The notes: generated by a model from the letters alone, not told the origin. A DNA stretch of 64,000 nt from Aricia agestis (GCF_905147365.1 NC_056415.1:11426001-11490000); one strand, 5' to 3'. Counted from the stretch's first letter, positions 19,387-30,919 are shown. Made by a program: numbers and translations.

Positions 19387-22082
19387 ACTTCAATAAAAAA
19401 AAAAACTTTGATAGTTAATGTATGGGGCTTATGTCAAAATCTTCATTAATTAATTTTAGATAAGTAACAATTAATATTCTTTTCTGAGTGCGGCAGTAAG
19501 TGCCTTAAACTTAGGCCCATGTTTACATATCGCCCTCAATCTTTTTACTCCTACTCAATAACAATTTTAAAGTTCTTTAAAAGATCTAAGGACTAAGCAT
19601 GCAATATATTACATAAGGACATTAATGCAGACAACGAGAAGCGCTTATCTTTACTCTATATAGGCTATAGACAGGGTGCCAGCAGAAAAAAAAATCCAAG
19701 GGGTGCAGATTTTTGTTTTCTTTCTTTTCTTGTCTTTTTACTTATTACGAACAACAGTGACTGTCTATTTACGTCAACAGAATACATTTAGTGCCGAAAT
19801 ATTACGAACTATCGTTGTACGGCATGGTGAATTATTGGTGATAGAATTAGAGACGGCTTTTTATTTCAATAATTCCTGTTGATCCCGAGATTCCCAAGGG
19901 GTGCAAGTGCACCACCTGGCACCCCCCTGCCAGCGCCCATGGCTATAGAGAGTATACCTATAGTAGTAAAATACCACGAAAACAGTGGTTCAGTAAATTA
20001 AAAGTCGTAATAGTATTAAGAAATAAAACCGCCTAGCTCGAGTTTAAACTAGTTATAACCAATTAATAACTAGCAGGTTCAATCAAGTTGTGTACAATTT
20101 TCATTCGTTAGTTCCTCAAATTGAATATTAAGTTGTTGGGTCGAGCAAACTCCGAGTAATAAGATTCTGAGTAGTGAGCTATAAACCCTGGAACATCCCG
20201 GGAGGATTCATCAGGCATTCCTTGTGGAGTACTACAGGGTTCTTAGCTCCGTCCGTCAGTTTTATCATGTCGCTTTTGTAATTTGTAATTCTGATATGAT
20301 GTCGAAAATCCTCTTACTAGTAATATTTACATGTTCAATGTTCATAATACGAGGGTTTTTGTTATTAACAAACGAATAACTAACGTCTGCTTGTCTCTGT
20401 CTGGCACGTAGAAACATCATAATATGACAGATAGAGATAGCAGACCTTGAAAAGTAACACTTAAGTCTTGGTTAGGTTAGCTAACTTAGGTTGTGCCACA
20501 TTGTCTACACGAGTTGTGTACGTTACGGTTACGGGTTAAAGACAATAATTTATCAGAATTGGAAACTTTTGATGTAATGAAATAAATAAATAATAAATAC
20601 ATAGTAAGTATTATTACAGACAACATCTAGAAACCAACAGAGAAAAAGTTTAATAAGAATGGCGGACTTTAACTTTATTTTGTATGTAAGCATAAACTTT
20701 ACGACAGTATATAAATAAGTCTATGTATGTAAGTATATTATATTCGTAATAAACTCTAAGAAACACTACTATCTTCTACAAAATGATATACTTAAAATCA
20801 TACATATACTTACTTAAAATCATACATAATATACCTGTTATATCTATTTAGCTTTGAGATATATTTAAATCTAGAACGTTCGTTAAAGATCTTTATAATA
20901 TTTCTGTAACAAAAGACCAACATGCACCGGTGGCCTCCTATTTATGCGTTGTTGACACGCTTCATCAAGTGTAGTCTTTTCATACCTCAGCACTAGCTCT
21001 CTGAATAGTTATGCTACGTATATAATTATGCAAGAAGAATATTTTATGCTCTATTTCAGATTATTAAAATGAAAGAATAAAATTGCTTGTTAGTAGGTTC
21101 TCCACGCCGTTAATAAATTTTACTGAGCTTACCAGTTATCACCTCACACAAGGATAAAGTAATCAAATATTACTAGTAAAAATTAACTAACAGATATTTT
21201 GTGTATATTGATCTACTGCGTTGCAATAAAGATGTTTATAATATCATAATCTCTTATAGCACATACCATCCATGCGAAGAAAGATTAATTTTATTTCTAA
21301 ACATAAACATAAAAATTAATATCCGTAGTTGAGTTTTAATACTTCGTATATCAAAGTTTCAAATATCATTTCTAAACCTCCGATACTATCTTCATTTATA
21401 CCTTTGAAAGTCCAACTTCAAGTTACAAGTGCCTAAGAGATTTACAATACACCCAAATGGGTAAACACAAAACCTATAAACACGTTAATATTTCACCCGA
21501 GTTATCGAAACCACAGTTACGGTAGATTTAAGATCGGAAGTTGGGGAGTTAAAATCTTTAGTGTTTGAACAAAAGTTAGAGTATTTTGCACTAACTCACA
21601 GCTGGATAATTAAGTTTCCTAAACTGTTGTCTGAAAAGAGTTTGGTCGGCGCAGACTGGCTACTTTTAAGTGGTCGCCTCAGCTACTTTGTCTTCGAGTT
21701 ATTAATGTAGAAAGCGGGGACCGCTATGATTTTTTTATATTTTATTTCAAGCAAGAGTAGCGTTGGCTAATCGCTCGTCTGCGCATATTACTATGTACAG
21801 GTTCAAAGAACTATTCGAGATTTTGATGTGTTAAAGAATAATTTTGATTACGAGATATTATTGTTTTAAGGTGTAAAAATTTTACGGTCAAAGTTTTCAG
21901 TTAGTTTGATAGTGAAATTAACAATTTGAGTTTCAATTCCCATGTAATATGTCTGTAGTTCTGTACCCACTCTACAGATTAGTTAATTCCATTAAATAAT
22001 TCAACACGTGACAGACTGACACACGTTAAATGGTTATACGAAATAATGAGTCTTTTATTCAGGTGCTCCAGCAAATGTACGC
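19387..22082. other. 2.7 kb AT-rich interval without a recognised gene
   Basis: 19660-19930 has a repeat-like stretch opening GGGTGCCAGCAG and closing GTGCACCACCTGGCACCCCC. GGTTAGGTTAGC near 20468 is a common insect motif. Otherwise I see no exon, RNA gene or transposon boundary. Confidence 0.4.
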
Positions 22083-22115
22083 TTTAAAAGATTAAGCATT
22101 AGCTTAATCTTTTAA
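22083..22115. repeat. Hairpin TTTAAAAGATTAAGC
   Basis: 15-bp perfect arms around a 3-base loop (ATTA region). Confidence 0.6.
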
Positions 22116-22354
22116 ATACTGTTTCAAAGAACAATGCTGAGTGCTGAAAGTCTCCGACTTCTTCCTTCCTTCGCTGACAACTGACAAGTTTTATCTTATC
22201 TTTAAAATCATAGTTTTATCTTATGTTGAAGTCACAAAATGTTATGTTACTTCGTTATTTAGATTATAGTATGGTTTTTGTTGAATACATTTTTGTAGCT
22301 CAATAAAATTATTACTTTTGCGTTACAAGAAGTGTCTGATATCCTCGAGAGGAT

Positions 22355-22433
22355 AAAACGCTCTTGGCTAATACAATATAATATGCAGAGCCCAGGCTCT
22401 GCATATGTATTAGCATTTAGCCAAGAGCGTTTT
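22355..22433. repeat. Two-tier hairpin
   Basis: Outer arms AAAACGCTCTTGGCTAA pair exactly; inner arms ATATGCAGAGCC pair around a CA loop; between them asymmetric TACAATATA/GTATTAGCAT. Looks like a small foldback element. Confidence 0.7.
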
Positions 22434-22861
22434 GTTATAAGTCATTATATGGAAACCTATTAATCTTTTCTATCGGACGGTTCGTGTAATCTATAGTATA
22501 ATAAATATAACTCAATCAATATAACTCAACTCAATTACAAAACTATCACTCACACATGTACAGGTACACAGATTATTTGCACAACTTTAGACAATATTAT
22601 TGCTGTTGGATATGTAAGAAAGTTTAAGCTAAACAAAAGGTCTTTTCGATAAATCCACCAACGCCGAGTCGCGTCTCTGGAGTGCAAATACACGAAGTTA
22701 CAACAAGTTTCGTCACAAGACGTTCATTACCTCAGTTTTACGTCGCAAATGTACAATACTTACCAACACAAACCAAGAACAAACAACTGAATAGAACGGA
22801 TTTAGGAAAACGTAGAAGGAACAGAATCGCTGGGTTAATAAAAAAAAATATAGAGTCTTAG

Positions 22862-22938
22862 AACCAAGACCATATTTTATAGTACATAATCCGAACTATC
22901 TTAGTTTGGATTCTGTACTATAAAATATGGTCTTGGTT
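22862..22938. repeat. Hairpin AACCAAGACCATATTTTATA
   Basis: About 25 outer bases pair perfectly and AATCC/GGATT inside; probably a foldback MITE. Confidence 0.7.
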
Positions 22939-23484
22939 TTTACCTGACGAAAATAATATATAATAATAATGTTTCCGAACGTAACTTTTTATGGTTATAT
23001 GGTTACAAATAACCGTTTATGGATAATTTTTTACGACACTTTATAGTTTATAGTTTATACTTTACTATTTCTAATAACTGATGTGATTAAGTGATCGCCA
23101 TCAAAGCATGCCTAATATTAGGTAGAAAGACTGGACCTCTGTATGACACCTATTGTATTGTAATGGTACTTTCTGCAAATAAACAATTTTTATTCTTATT
23201 CTTAACACTAACTTACATTATATGCAGCACCTCTGTAATTTTTTTAAGCTACTGCATAGCTTTTATCGCGGGCTTTGAGCGCGGCGAGAAAATCCGTAAC
23301 GAAAAAACCTAACCCTCTGACCGTTGCCGTGCATCATTTATCGTGCTTGCTACTAGACGTATGCAAATTATAATTGCATAAGTTGGTAAAAAAAGGTATG
23401 CAATTGCTAATATGCTTTACCGTAGAGTCTCCGAGTGCCACACGTATTTTTTTGTCGTTTGAGTTGTTTGAGTGCAGACGTATC

Positions 23485-23871
23485 GCCTCCGTGGTCTGGT
23501 GGTATAGAGCGCGGCTCTTGACTCGGGGGTCGAAGGTTCGATTCCCACGTTGGAAACATGTTATTTCCAAGTTTCATAATCAGGTGATCAGCCTGCATTG
23601 TCCTAAACAATGCAGGCTGATCACCTGATTGTCTAACAAGTAAGATGATCGCTGCGTCGGATGGGCATGTAAAAAGTCGGTCCTGCGCCTGATCTCTCGC
23701 CGGTCGTGTCGGTCTTCCGTCCCACCGGATCATGAGAGTAAAGGAATAGAGAGTGCTCTTGTGTACTGCGCACACACTTGGGCACTATAAAAATTACTCC
23801 TGCGTAGCTGGCCTGGTTTCAATGAAACCGGCCACCGTCACCGAAACCGGTGTGGGAGCTATTATTATTAT
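23485..23871 (+). mobile_element. tRNA-derived SINE
   Basis: The head is tRNA-like: TGGTCTGGTGGTATAGAG as A box and GGTTCGATTCC (23535-23545) as B box. The body has GCGTCGGATGGGCATGT, CTGATCTCTCGCCGGTCGTG and AATAGAGAGTGCTC, and it ends in ATTATTATTA repeats. The acceptor stem does not close, so it is not a functional tRNA. A 21-bp exact hairpin (CAGGTGATCAGCCTGCATTG arm, about 23581-23628) marks an internal inverted duplication. Confidence 0.8.
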
Positions 23872-24315
23872 ATTTTTTTGTTCTCTACTACCGGCATCTA
23901 CGATGACTTATCGCGCACTCGTAAAACATAGACTATGGAAAAAGCATCTCATCACACCGCGTCATATTATGATTTGTATTAACTCGTAGGTACATTCATC
24001 TGAATCCCTCTGCAGGATAATCTCTGAAGCTGCGAGTGGAATCGGGAACTCATTAGCAAGTTGAACAACAATGTTGCAAGTCACCGTTGGAACTAAGAGC
24101 AGAACCCGCCTGTAATTTATCCATTATAGTTCCCTCTCACCACTGCCTTAATGCACGGTAATGAGCGCCTAATTGTTCTTTTGATCATCACACATCAGTC
24201 TGTAGTATAATAATATAATGCTCGGTGTAATGTTATGCTAATGTGTATGCTAATGTTTAGATTGATGTGGTGTCGATAGCATCGTTTTGTTAGCCAAAAG
24301 TTATTCTCTGCTCTA
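23872..24315. other. Intergenic, no gene recognised
   Basis: Ordinary sequence between the SINE and a tandem MITE pair; nothing supportable. Confidence 0.35.
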
Positions 24316-24317
24316 TA

Positions 24318-24814
24318 CAGGGTGTAACAAAACAAAGTGATACATTAAGGGTGTATGTGTCCCATGTATAGAGTTTACTGTGAAAATAACAGCACTGATG
24401 AGCATTTTTTGTGATTTGTATGAGCAGGCGCCCCAGCGTCATGACTTTCCCATACGAAAGTTAAAAAAATCACTCTTTCAGAGCTGCTTGCTGCTGCAAC
24501 TTTCACAGTGGACTCATACAAACCCTAAAATATTATCACTTAGTTTTGTTATACAGTGTGTAACAAAAATAAGTGATAATACTTTAGGATGTGTACGAGT
24601 TCCTTGTAGAGAATTCACTGTGAAAGTAGCAGCTCTGAAAGACGAAAAAAATATTTTTCACTTTTGTATGGGCAAGGGCCCGAGCATCACGAGTTTCCCC
24701 ATACAAAAGTAAAAAAAATTGTTGGTCTTTCCGCGCTGCTACTTTCACAGTGAACTCTCTACAAGGAACACGTACACACCCTAAACTATTATCACTTATT
24801 TTTGTTACACCCTG
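24318..24814. mobile_element. Two fused copies of a Tc1/mariner-type MITE
   Basis: Copy a (24318-24551) starts CAGGGTGTAACAAAA and loses its last bases where copy b (24554-24814) starts CAGTGTGTAACAAAA; b ends TTTTGTTACACCCTG before TA. Both have the subterminal GTGATAATA, a TTCACTGTGAAAGTAGCAGC block and its inverse. Further copies: 27876, 34645, 37653, 49655 and 49975. Confidence 0.85.
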
Positions 24815-25434
24815 TATATGTACGTATTCGATGGTATAATTTATGTTTCAGAGCTTTTTTGACTTGATTTATCTATTCACTAATGCTTTTGATTGGCCAA
24901 CGTAAATATCCAATGAATTAATAACGCTATTGAATCGATAAACTCATGTCAAAGAACCCCAAAACTGGTTAACCTGAAAAACTATCTAGAACTACATACA
25001 CCTAACCATAATACTAAAATTCAAGTTCAATTCACCCAAAAATATAATATGACGATTCCCAAAAGCTGTTAAGATCGGGGTATAAATTAAACACGCTGGT
25101 AATACATTGAAAAGAACACCCCACATAATTATATTGTCATATTGTAGTGTTCTTATCCGATCGATCTAAAATTTTGTTTATTGTGTATTGTCATGCGATT
25201 TCGTGTTTAATTCAAAAACAAAACGATATTAAAACCTAGGAAAACTGTCTCGTTTAAATGAAAGTCATTATTTTCTAGGTATGTCGAGTATAAAAGCGAC
25301 ATGCCACTCACTGATATTTTATTATGAAATCTTAGAAATCATAACATCAATTATTTTAGAACTAGGCAATTGCTCAGGCAAATGTAAAAATCTGCTTAGA
25401 AGGCATTTAACGAAACTCCATCCCTTACACTATT
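24815..25434. other. Intergenic, no gene recognised
   Basis: AT-rich single-copy-looking DNA; no gene or repeat identified. Confidence 0.35.
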
Positions 25435-25590
25435 GACAGACAAACAAAGCAAAATAAGATAAGTTATGCGTTATGTAAAATAAAATAAAAAAGTGTGTCT
25501 CTCTATCCCTATGTCTGTCTGTCTGTCTATCTGTCTCCTCACGCCCAAACGGCTGAACCGATTTTGCTGAGTATAGAGATACATCAATAT
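25435..25590 (+). mobile_element. Truncated Helitron-like element (CATCTAG family)
   Basis: Contains the CTGTCTGTCTGTC stretch and CACGCCCAAACGGCTGAACC then stops; 3' half absent. Confidence 0.5.
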
Positions 25591-25613
25591 AATATTACTT
25601 GTTTATAGAATTA

Positions 25614-26016
25614 CTAGATGACGCCCGCAACTCCGTTACGCCAAAATCCGTTTATCGCACAGGAACCGAACATTTTTCAGGGATACATAATATTATAATA
25701 TTATGCCCATTCGCGAGACTCGCAGAACCAAATTTTAGAAAAGTCGGTTTAGCGGTTTGAGCGTGAAGAGGTAACAGACAGTACGACACACTTTTGATAA
25801 ATGTAATACATACTAATATTATAAATGAGAAAGTGTGTCTGTCTGTCTGTCTGTTACCTCTTCACGCCCAAACCACTGGACCGATTTTGCTGAAATTTGG
25901 CATGGAGATACTTTGAGTGCCGGGAAAGGATAGGATACTTTTTATCCCGAAAAAAATTACGTTTCCGCCGCGATAAACGAGTTTTGGCGCAACGGAGTTG
26001 CGGGCGCCATCCAGTG
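25614..26016. mobile_element. Two Helitron-like elements head to head
   Basis: The first is reversed (CTAGATGACGCCCGCAACTC at 25614, 5' region near 25800) and the second forward (from about 25807 to GGGCGCCATCCAG at 26016). Their 5' regions meet at the shared ACTAATATTATAAATGAG, making a long inverted repeat. The first has an insertion of AT-rich sequence near 25690. Confidence 0.65.
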
Positions 26017-26032
26017 GTATTATAGTATGTAT

Positions 26033-26783
26033 GTCGCAGCCGACTGGTTTAAATAGCCGTTCAATCAAACAGCTAGCCTTTTGACTGAACAACGCCATAC
26101 AATCACACGGCTATACATCGTTTAGCCGACTTGTTGACTACAACGTTCAACACTACAGCTAGACGACGCTTAGCCAACTGGTCTGTTTTTGTTTTGGCGG
26201 GGGGCTGTGCCTTCCGAGCCCCCCTTTTATTTAAAGGCGGTCGCCGGGTGCTGCCGCAGCACGCTCGCTGCGCTCGCTCGGCTTCCTCTGTGTTGTGGTC
26301 TAAGTTCTAACCTAACCTAACCAACTTTTGGACTTTCGGGATTGTGTTTGTTTTTGTTTTGACGGGGGGCTGTGCCCCCCGAACCCCCCTTTCGGGTGAG
26401 GCTGCGTCCATCCATTTCATAATCCCGTAATTTCTCCTCGAATATTTGTTGAAATTTTAATTCACTCGTATGTGCCTCGACAATTTTTGTCTCTTTAATA
26501 ACACTTGTAACTTTTATTAACTACTTTCTTTCCGAAAAACAACCACAAACACCAACAAACACCTGCTAGTTGACGCCATATTGTAAATAAAACGCACCTA
26601 GCGCCGCAGCGATGCGCGCTGAACTACTTCAATTAGACGGCGGCTTTTGAATCAGCTGTAGTGTTGAACGTTTTGAGCGACTAAAATATTCAATAGAAAA
26701 GCTAGACGTGTGATTGAATGGCGTTGTTCAGTCAAAGGGCTAGCTGTTTGATTGAACGGCCATTTAAACCAGTCGGCTGCGAC
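26033..26783. mobile_element. 751-bp DNA transposon with about 130-bp terminal inverted repeats
   Basis: Begins GTCGCAGCCGACTGGTTTAA and ends with the inverse; pairing extends through TCAATCAAACAGCTAGCC and GAACAACGCCAT to CGTTCAACACTACAGCT. Flanks ATGTAT/ATGGAT may be a target duplication. The interior repeats GGGGGGCTGTGCC twice and carries a CpG-rich block (about 26225-26285). No transposase. Confidence 0.75.
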
Positions 26784-26794
26784 ATGGATATTGG

Positions 26795-27051
26795 ATTTAT
26801 AGAAGACGAGCTTTTGCCCGCGGCTTCGCTCGCGTTAAGAAGTATTATTATATACAAATTTTAATCCCCTATTTGAACCCAATTTGGGGTTGGAATTTAT
26901 CAAAATCCTTTCTTAGCGGATGCCTACGTCATAATATCTACCTGCATACCAAATTTCAGCCCGATCCGTCCAGTGGTTTGGGCTGTGCGTTGATAGATCA
27001 CTATGTGAATCAGTCAGTCACCTTTGAGTTTTATATATATATATATAGACG
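26795..27051 (+). mobile_element. 3' end of an RTE-like LINE
   Basis: GACGAGCTTTTGCCCGCGGC, then TTGGGGTTGGAATTTATCA, ATACCAAATTTCAGCCCGAT and a (TA) tail at about 27036-27050. This matches the familiar 3' region of lepidopteran RTE elements from memory. No coding part remains. Confidence 0.55.
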
Positions 27052-27875
27052 TTTTTGCAACTACGTTAAAGGTAGTCCATCCGTGTTCGGTTCAAAGTTA
27101 TGATATAAAGGATAATGGTGCGAGTGGTGCGACACATGTGTCTCAAAACGTTTTCCGACGCAGCCGTCCAACTTTTACGAACATACCTTTGTTTGTTCAA
27201 CTTTTAACCTTGTTCGGAGTTTACGCAACAAAAATCGTTATTTGCTATAAATGGCTCAAAAGTTAAAATGAAAACTCTAACACGGTGTGAATTATTGTTT
27301 TGCAACAGTTAAAACAATTTTCAATTATTAGTGTTGCACGAAATAGTAGTATTATTGTATTATTGTGTTTTTATTTGGAAGACAATCATGGTTCTAGCTT
27401 GATAATAGCCATTTGCACTTGGGTTGTAAGGTTAAGCTTATTTGGGGGTTAAAGTTTTAACATAAAACTTGAATTGTCTAAATCCTTTATGATTGGAAAA
27501 ACGGAGAACTTAAAGCAAACCTCTCCAAACACTATCCGGCTTTACCCGAGATCCGGTGCGCGATATTTATTCAATGAACGAATCTCTTTCATAATAAGGA
27601 GCTTATCTAAAAAAGCCAATATCATAAAAGGGAAATTTGCGAGGTTTTGCATGACGTACCTCGCGCCGTGTTGAAAAATATATTCCCAAAGTTTGGTTAA
27701 TAAGATGGATATGATTGGGATTTGGGATATGCGGCGATATTTCAGGTAAAAGGTGGATAACGTGTACGCGCAATTTTCCTGATACTTTTCGTGTTTTTTT
27801 CCCGTAATCGTCAAAAGTTATTTTTGAGCCGGAAAGCTTTAGAGAGAAACCGCATAATATACTTACATAATATAC
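27052..27875. other. Intergenic, no gene recognised
   Basis: AT-rich, short open frames only; no family recognised. Confidence 0.35.
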
Positions 27876-28076
27876 ATAGTGTTACAAAACTAAGTGATAA
27901 TACATTCGGGTGTATGGATTCCTTGCATAAAGTTTGTTGTGAAAATGTGCAGCGCTGAAACTTTTTTTTAATTTGTATAATATCGTATGGGAAAATTCAT
28001 GTCGTTGGGGCGCTTGCCCTTACATATAAAAAATACTATTTCAGCGCTGCTACTTTCACTTGAACTCAATATATAC
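27876..28076. mobile_element. Degenerate CAGGGTGTAACAAAA-family MITE
   Basis: AGTGTTACAAAACTAAGTGA at the left, GCGCTGCTACTTTCACTTGA near the right; outermost right end lost. Confidence 0.6.
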
Positions 28077-28170
28077 GGACGGAGCGTTTGTTGAAAGATC
28101 ATGTATTCGAGAGAGAGGACCACAGATTATACATAGACTATATGCGTTCATTATAGAATATAAAATAATA

Positions 28171-28310
28171 TCTATATATATAAAAATCAATTGCTGTTCG
28201 TTAGTCTCGCTAAAACTCGAGAACGGCTGAACGGATTTATCTTATCTTGGTCTTGAATTATTCGTGGAGGTCTAGGGAAGGTTTAAAAGGTGAGAAAAAT
28301 TTTGGATGTG
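28171..28310 (+). mobile_element. 5' piece of a Helitron-like element
   Basis: After an A it begins TCTATATATATAAAAATCAA, followed by CGCTAAAACTCGAGAACGGC and TGAACGGATT, as in the complete short copy at 49200-49349. No CTAG end is found, so it is truncated or rearranged. Confidence 0.55.
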
Positions 28311-28720
28311 TGGCGGTACCCACAAATCGCCTAATATTCCTGCATCGCGCTATCGAAGTTTTCTGAGCGCGTCGGTATATATACGACAGCTGAAATGTAT
28401 CACGTGGGCTTCGGCCTGACCGAGCATAACACCTCGCTCGGTCGGAAGATCTTCCTTTAGCGTCGCCACGCATTATCCCACAGATGTATAGATGCATGGA
28501 TGTATATGTAGATGTATGGATGTTTTTTACTCTTTCACGCAAAAACTACTGAACGGATTTTAATGAAACTTTACAATAATATAGCTTAAACATCATAATA
28601 ACACATAGGCTACAATTTTAACCGACTTTCAAAATGGGGGAGGTGTTATGTTCGTTTTCTTATGTTCAACGATTACTCCGTCGTTTGTTAACCGATTTTC
28701 AAAATTTTTCTTTTGGGTAT

Positions 28721-28797
28721 TGTAGTGTTTGAACTGGCAACCCGAAATTAAAAAAATAAACTGTCTTGTTTCTGATCTCAAACTGGTGTTTACTTTA
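28721..28797 (+). repeat. 5' LTR of the mag-like element
   Basis: Starts TGTAGTGTTTGAACTGG and ends GGTGTTTACTTTA; carries AATAAA internally (about 28755), which would serve as polyadenylation signal in the 3' copy. Confidence 0.93.
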
Positions 28798-28798
28798 T

Positions 28799-28811
28799 TG
28801 GCGACGAGGAG
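28799..28811 (+). other. Primer-binding site
   Basis: TGGCGACGAGGAG lies one base after the 5' LTR. TGGCGAC-type sites are reported for mag relatives with a tRNA-Ser primer (from memory). Confidence 0.75.
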
Positions 28812-28836
28812 ATAAATTAGTGTTCAATAGTGCATA

Positions 28837-30072
28837 ATGACGGCTAATATTGCGAATATCGTGTTTCCGGGTGTATTTAACCCAAAAACTGATAAGTGGC
28901 GGGACTATAAAGAACAATTGATGTGCGCGCTCGACGCCGCTGGCGTGGGTCAAGATAACCTCAACAAAGGACGATCATTGTTTTTATCTCAGTGCGGAAG
29001 GGACACATATGCCTTAATTGCGTCATTATTAGTGCCAAAAAGACCGGTTGACGTGGATTTAATTGAAATATTCAATATTCTCGACAAGTTTTACCATCCC
29101 GAAGTGAACGAGATTCTCGAGGCGGGAAAATTTCACAAACGTCAACAAGAACATGGTGAAAGCTTACAAGACTTTGTAGCAGCTATTAATTCTCTGAGTG
29201 CAAAGTGTAATTTCTCGGATTTAAAACAGGCTTACACGCAATTGAAAGTAGATGAAGAAACAGCAAAACTATTAACCTGGAACACACATATTGGCTTAAT
29301 GAAGGTAAATCGACTAGCTTTTGGAGTCAGTGCAGCACCGGCCATCTTTCAACGAGTAATGTCTTCTGCATTAGCTGGTATGGAGGGCGTAGCATGTCTG
29401 TTAGACGACATAGCTATTACTGGTGCCACGAAAGAAGAACACGATGGAAGATTGCGTCAGGTCTTGAAGAAGCTGCAAGAGTTGGGACTTAGACTAAATA
29501 TTAAAAAGTGTGTGTTTGCTGCCAATAGTATCACATTTTTGGGACATATGATTGATGCTGATGGTCTTCATCCTTCACCTGCTAAAGTCAAAGAGATCCT
29601 AGAGAAACCAGCTCCAACTAATAGAGAGACCTTAAGAGCCTTTTTGGGTTTGTATAATTTTTATGAAAAATTTCTACCCGACAAGAGTACAGTTCTAGAA
29701 CCACTGTATCGGCTGTTGGAATCAAAAAGACCTTGGACATGGGGTGACAAAGAACATACAGCATTTAATGAAGCAAAGAGGTTGCTGTCATCGGATCTTA
29801 CCTTGGTTGGATATGACCTAAATAAAGAAATACTACTCATTTGTGATTCCAGTGAATATGGACTAGGAGCGATTATTGCTCACATTATGGAAGATGGTGG
29901 GCTGCAAAGACGCCATATAGATCAGATCCTGGCACGGCCAAATAGAGTAGAGCCTTCCGAACATCCAAGAGAGTCAGGAGCAGAAGAAAGCTCTGAGGAT
30001 GACCTTACTCCAATCATCATTCCACCACCTGAATTATGGCCAGATATGAGTGGAATTCCCAATACTGACTAA
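28837..30072 (+). CDS. Gag-RT-integrase-tail fusion ORF of a deleted mag-like element
   Basis: A 411-residue uninterrupted ORF, the only coding content of the 1.8-kb element. Residues 1 to about 127 are the N-terminal half of Gag (MTANIANIVFPGVFNPKTDK; ESLQDFVAAINSLSAKCNF). Next, residues about 128-330 are reverse transcriptase from LKQAYTQLKVDEET through FGVSAAPAIFQRVM, LLDDIAITG, FLGHMI and LRAFLGLYNFYEKFLP. Then comes the start of RNase H (ILLICDSSEYGLGAIIAHIM). The last about 55 residues are a C-terminal integrase-like tail (RRHIDQILARPN, then acidic and proline-rich). Missing are the Gag zinc knuckles, protease, RT fingers, most of RNase H and the integrase zinc and DDE domains. Both junctions keep frame. 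The catalytic box is LLDD where the family has YxDD, so RT activity is doubtful. It probably moves with proteins from full-length relatives. Confidence 0.9.
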   Translation: MTANIANIVFPGVFNPKTDKWRDYKEQLMCALDAAGVGQDNLNKGRSLFLSQCGRDTYALIASLLVPKRPVDVDLIEIFNILDKFYHPEVNEILEAGKFHKRQQEHGESLQDFVAAINSLSAKCNFSDLKQAYTQLKVDEETAKLLTWNTHIGLMKVNRLAFGVSAAPAIFQRVMSSALAGMEGVACLLDDIAITGATKEEHDGRLRQVLKKLQELGLRLNIKKCVFAANSITFLGHMIDADGLHPSPAKVKEILEKPAPTNRETLRAFLGLYNFYEKFLPDKSTVLEPLYRLLESKRPWTWGDKEHTAFNEAKRLLSSDLTLVGYDLNKEILLICDSSEYGLGAIIAHIMEDGGLQRRHIDQILARPNRVEPSEHPRESGAEESSEDDLTPIIIPPPELWPDMSGIPNTD

Positions 30073-30407
30073 GTCTAAATTGTGTTTAATTGTTGGTTTT
30101 CTTATATTAAGTTATTCTAACTTTAAGTGGTTAAGTTTATCTTTGGATTAAACTTAGACTCAAGCTTTAAATGCTTGATACTGATTAAAATGTTTGCAAG
30201 ACGGATATAAGTGTTATTGTGATTTTGTTACATAAGCTTATGATGTTAATTTCAGTTAAGTATTATTTTATCAAACATATGTGTATGTTCAACTTATTCA
30301 TTAATTCTATAATATTATGTTGCAAATTAAATAAGTGCTTAAATATGTTTCTATAATAGAAATTATCCTAAGTGCTGTTATAGGTATAGACTACTTAATT
30401 GTTAACA

Positions 30408-30418
30408 TGAGGGAAAGG
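30408..30418 (+). other. Polypurine tract
   Basis: GAGGGAAAGG lies just before TGTAG of the 3' LTR, where plus-strand priming is expected. Confidence 0.7.
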
Positions 30419-30420
30419 TA

Positions 30421-30497
30421 TGTAGTGTTTGAACTGGCAACCCGAAATTAAAAAAATAAACTGTCTTGTTTCTGATCTCAAACTGGTGTTTACTTTA
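30421..30497 (+). repeat. 3' LTR of the mag-like element
   Basis: Base-for-base identical to 28721-28797; followed by the GGTAT target duplication. Confidence 0.93.
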
Positions 30498-30919
30498 GGT
30501 ATCATCATAAATATAGGGTATCATCCCAATTCGGTATTATATTCACAAAAGTGGTGATCTGATGAAGGATCCATAAGTAAACGAGGGAACTCCTCAAAAA
30601 TTATAGGGAAATATGTGGTGACTTCGGTTTCGTGAGAAGTATTCTAAGCATATGCTACCAACAAGTAAGATTTTGAACCGAGGTATACCTGGTATACCGT
30701 GGTTCGGAAGGTGCTGAGAGAACTCCTGATTCTTTATAGATACAAGTTTGGGAGTTTCGGCGTTGTTTTAAGAACGGAAAGCATATGCTTCTATGCAAAT
30801 TACATTCATCATCAACATCGTCATCATCATCACTACCATATTATACCATGTTATTGGTAAGTACTTTTCATAGTCTTTTAGATCGAGACTCGAGTTTGTC
30901 AAGCGATAATTTAATAAAA

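Larger units (their letters stand above)
28721..30497 (+). mobile_element. Young non-autonomous mag-like (Gypsy) LTR retrotransposon, 1777 bp
   Basis: Two 77-bp direct repeats with identical sequence (28721-28797 and 30421-30497) are flanked by a 5-bp target duplication GGTAT (28716-28720, 30498-30502). A primer-binding site follows the 5' LTR and a purine tract precedes the 3' LTR. 77 bp is the very short LTR length known for mag of Bombyx mori. Identical LTRs mean a recent insertion. It interrupts older repeat DNA starting with a CCGACTTTC motif near 28620. Full-length relatives are several kb, so most of the interior is deleted. Confidence 0.95.

Noticed and set aside
23485..23560. Candidate tRNA gene
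   Set aside because: A and B boxes are present but the acceptor stem does not pair, and a SINE body and tail follow.
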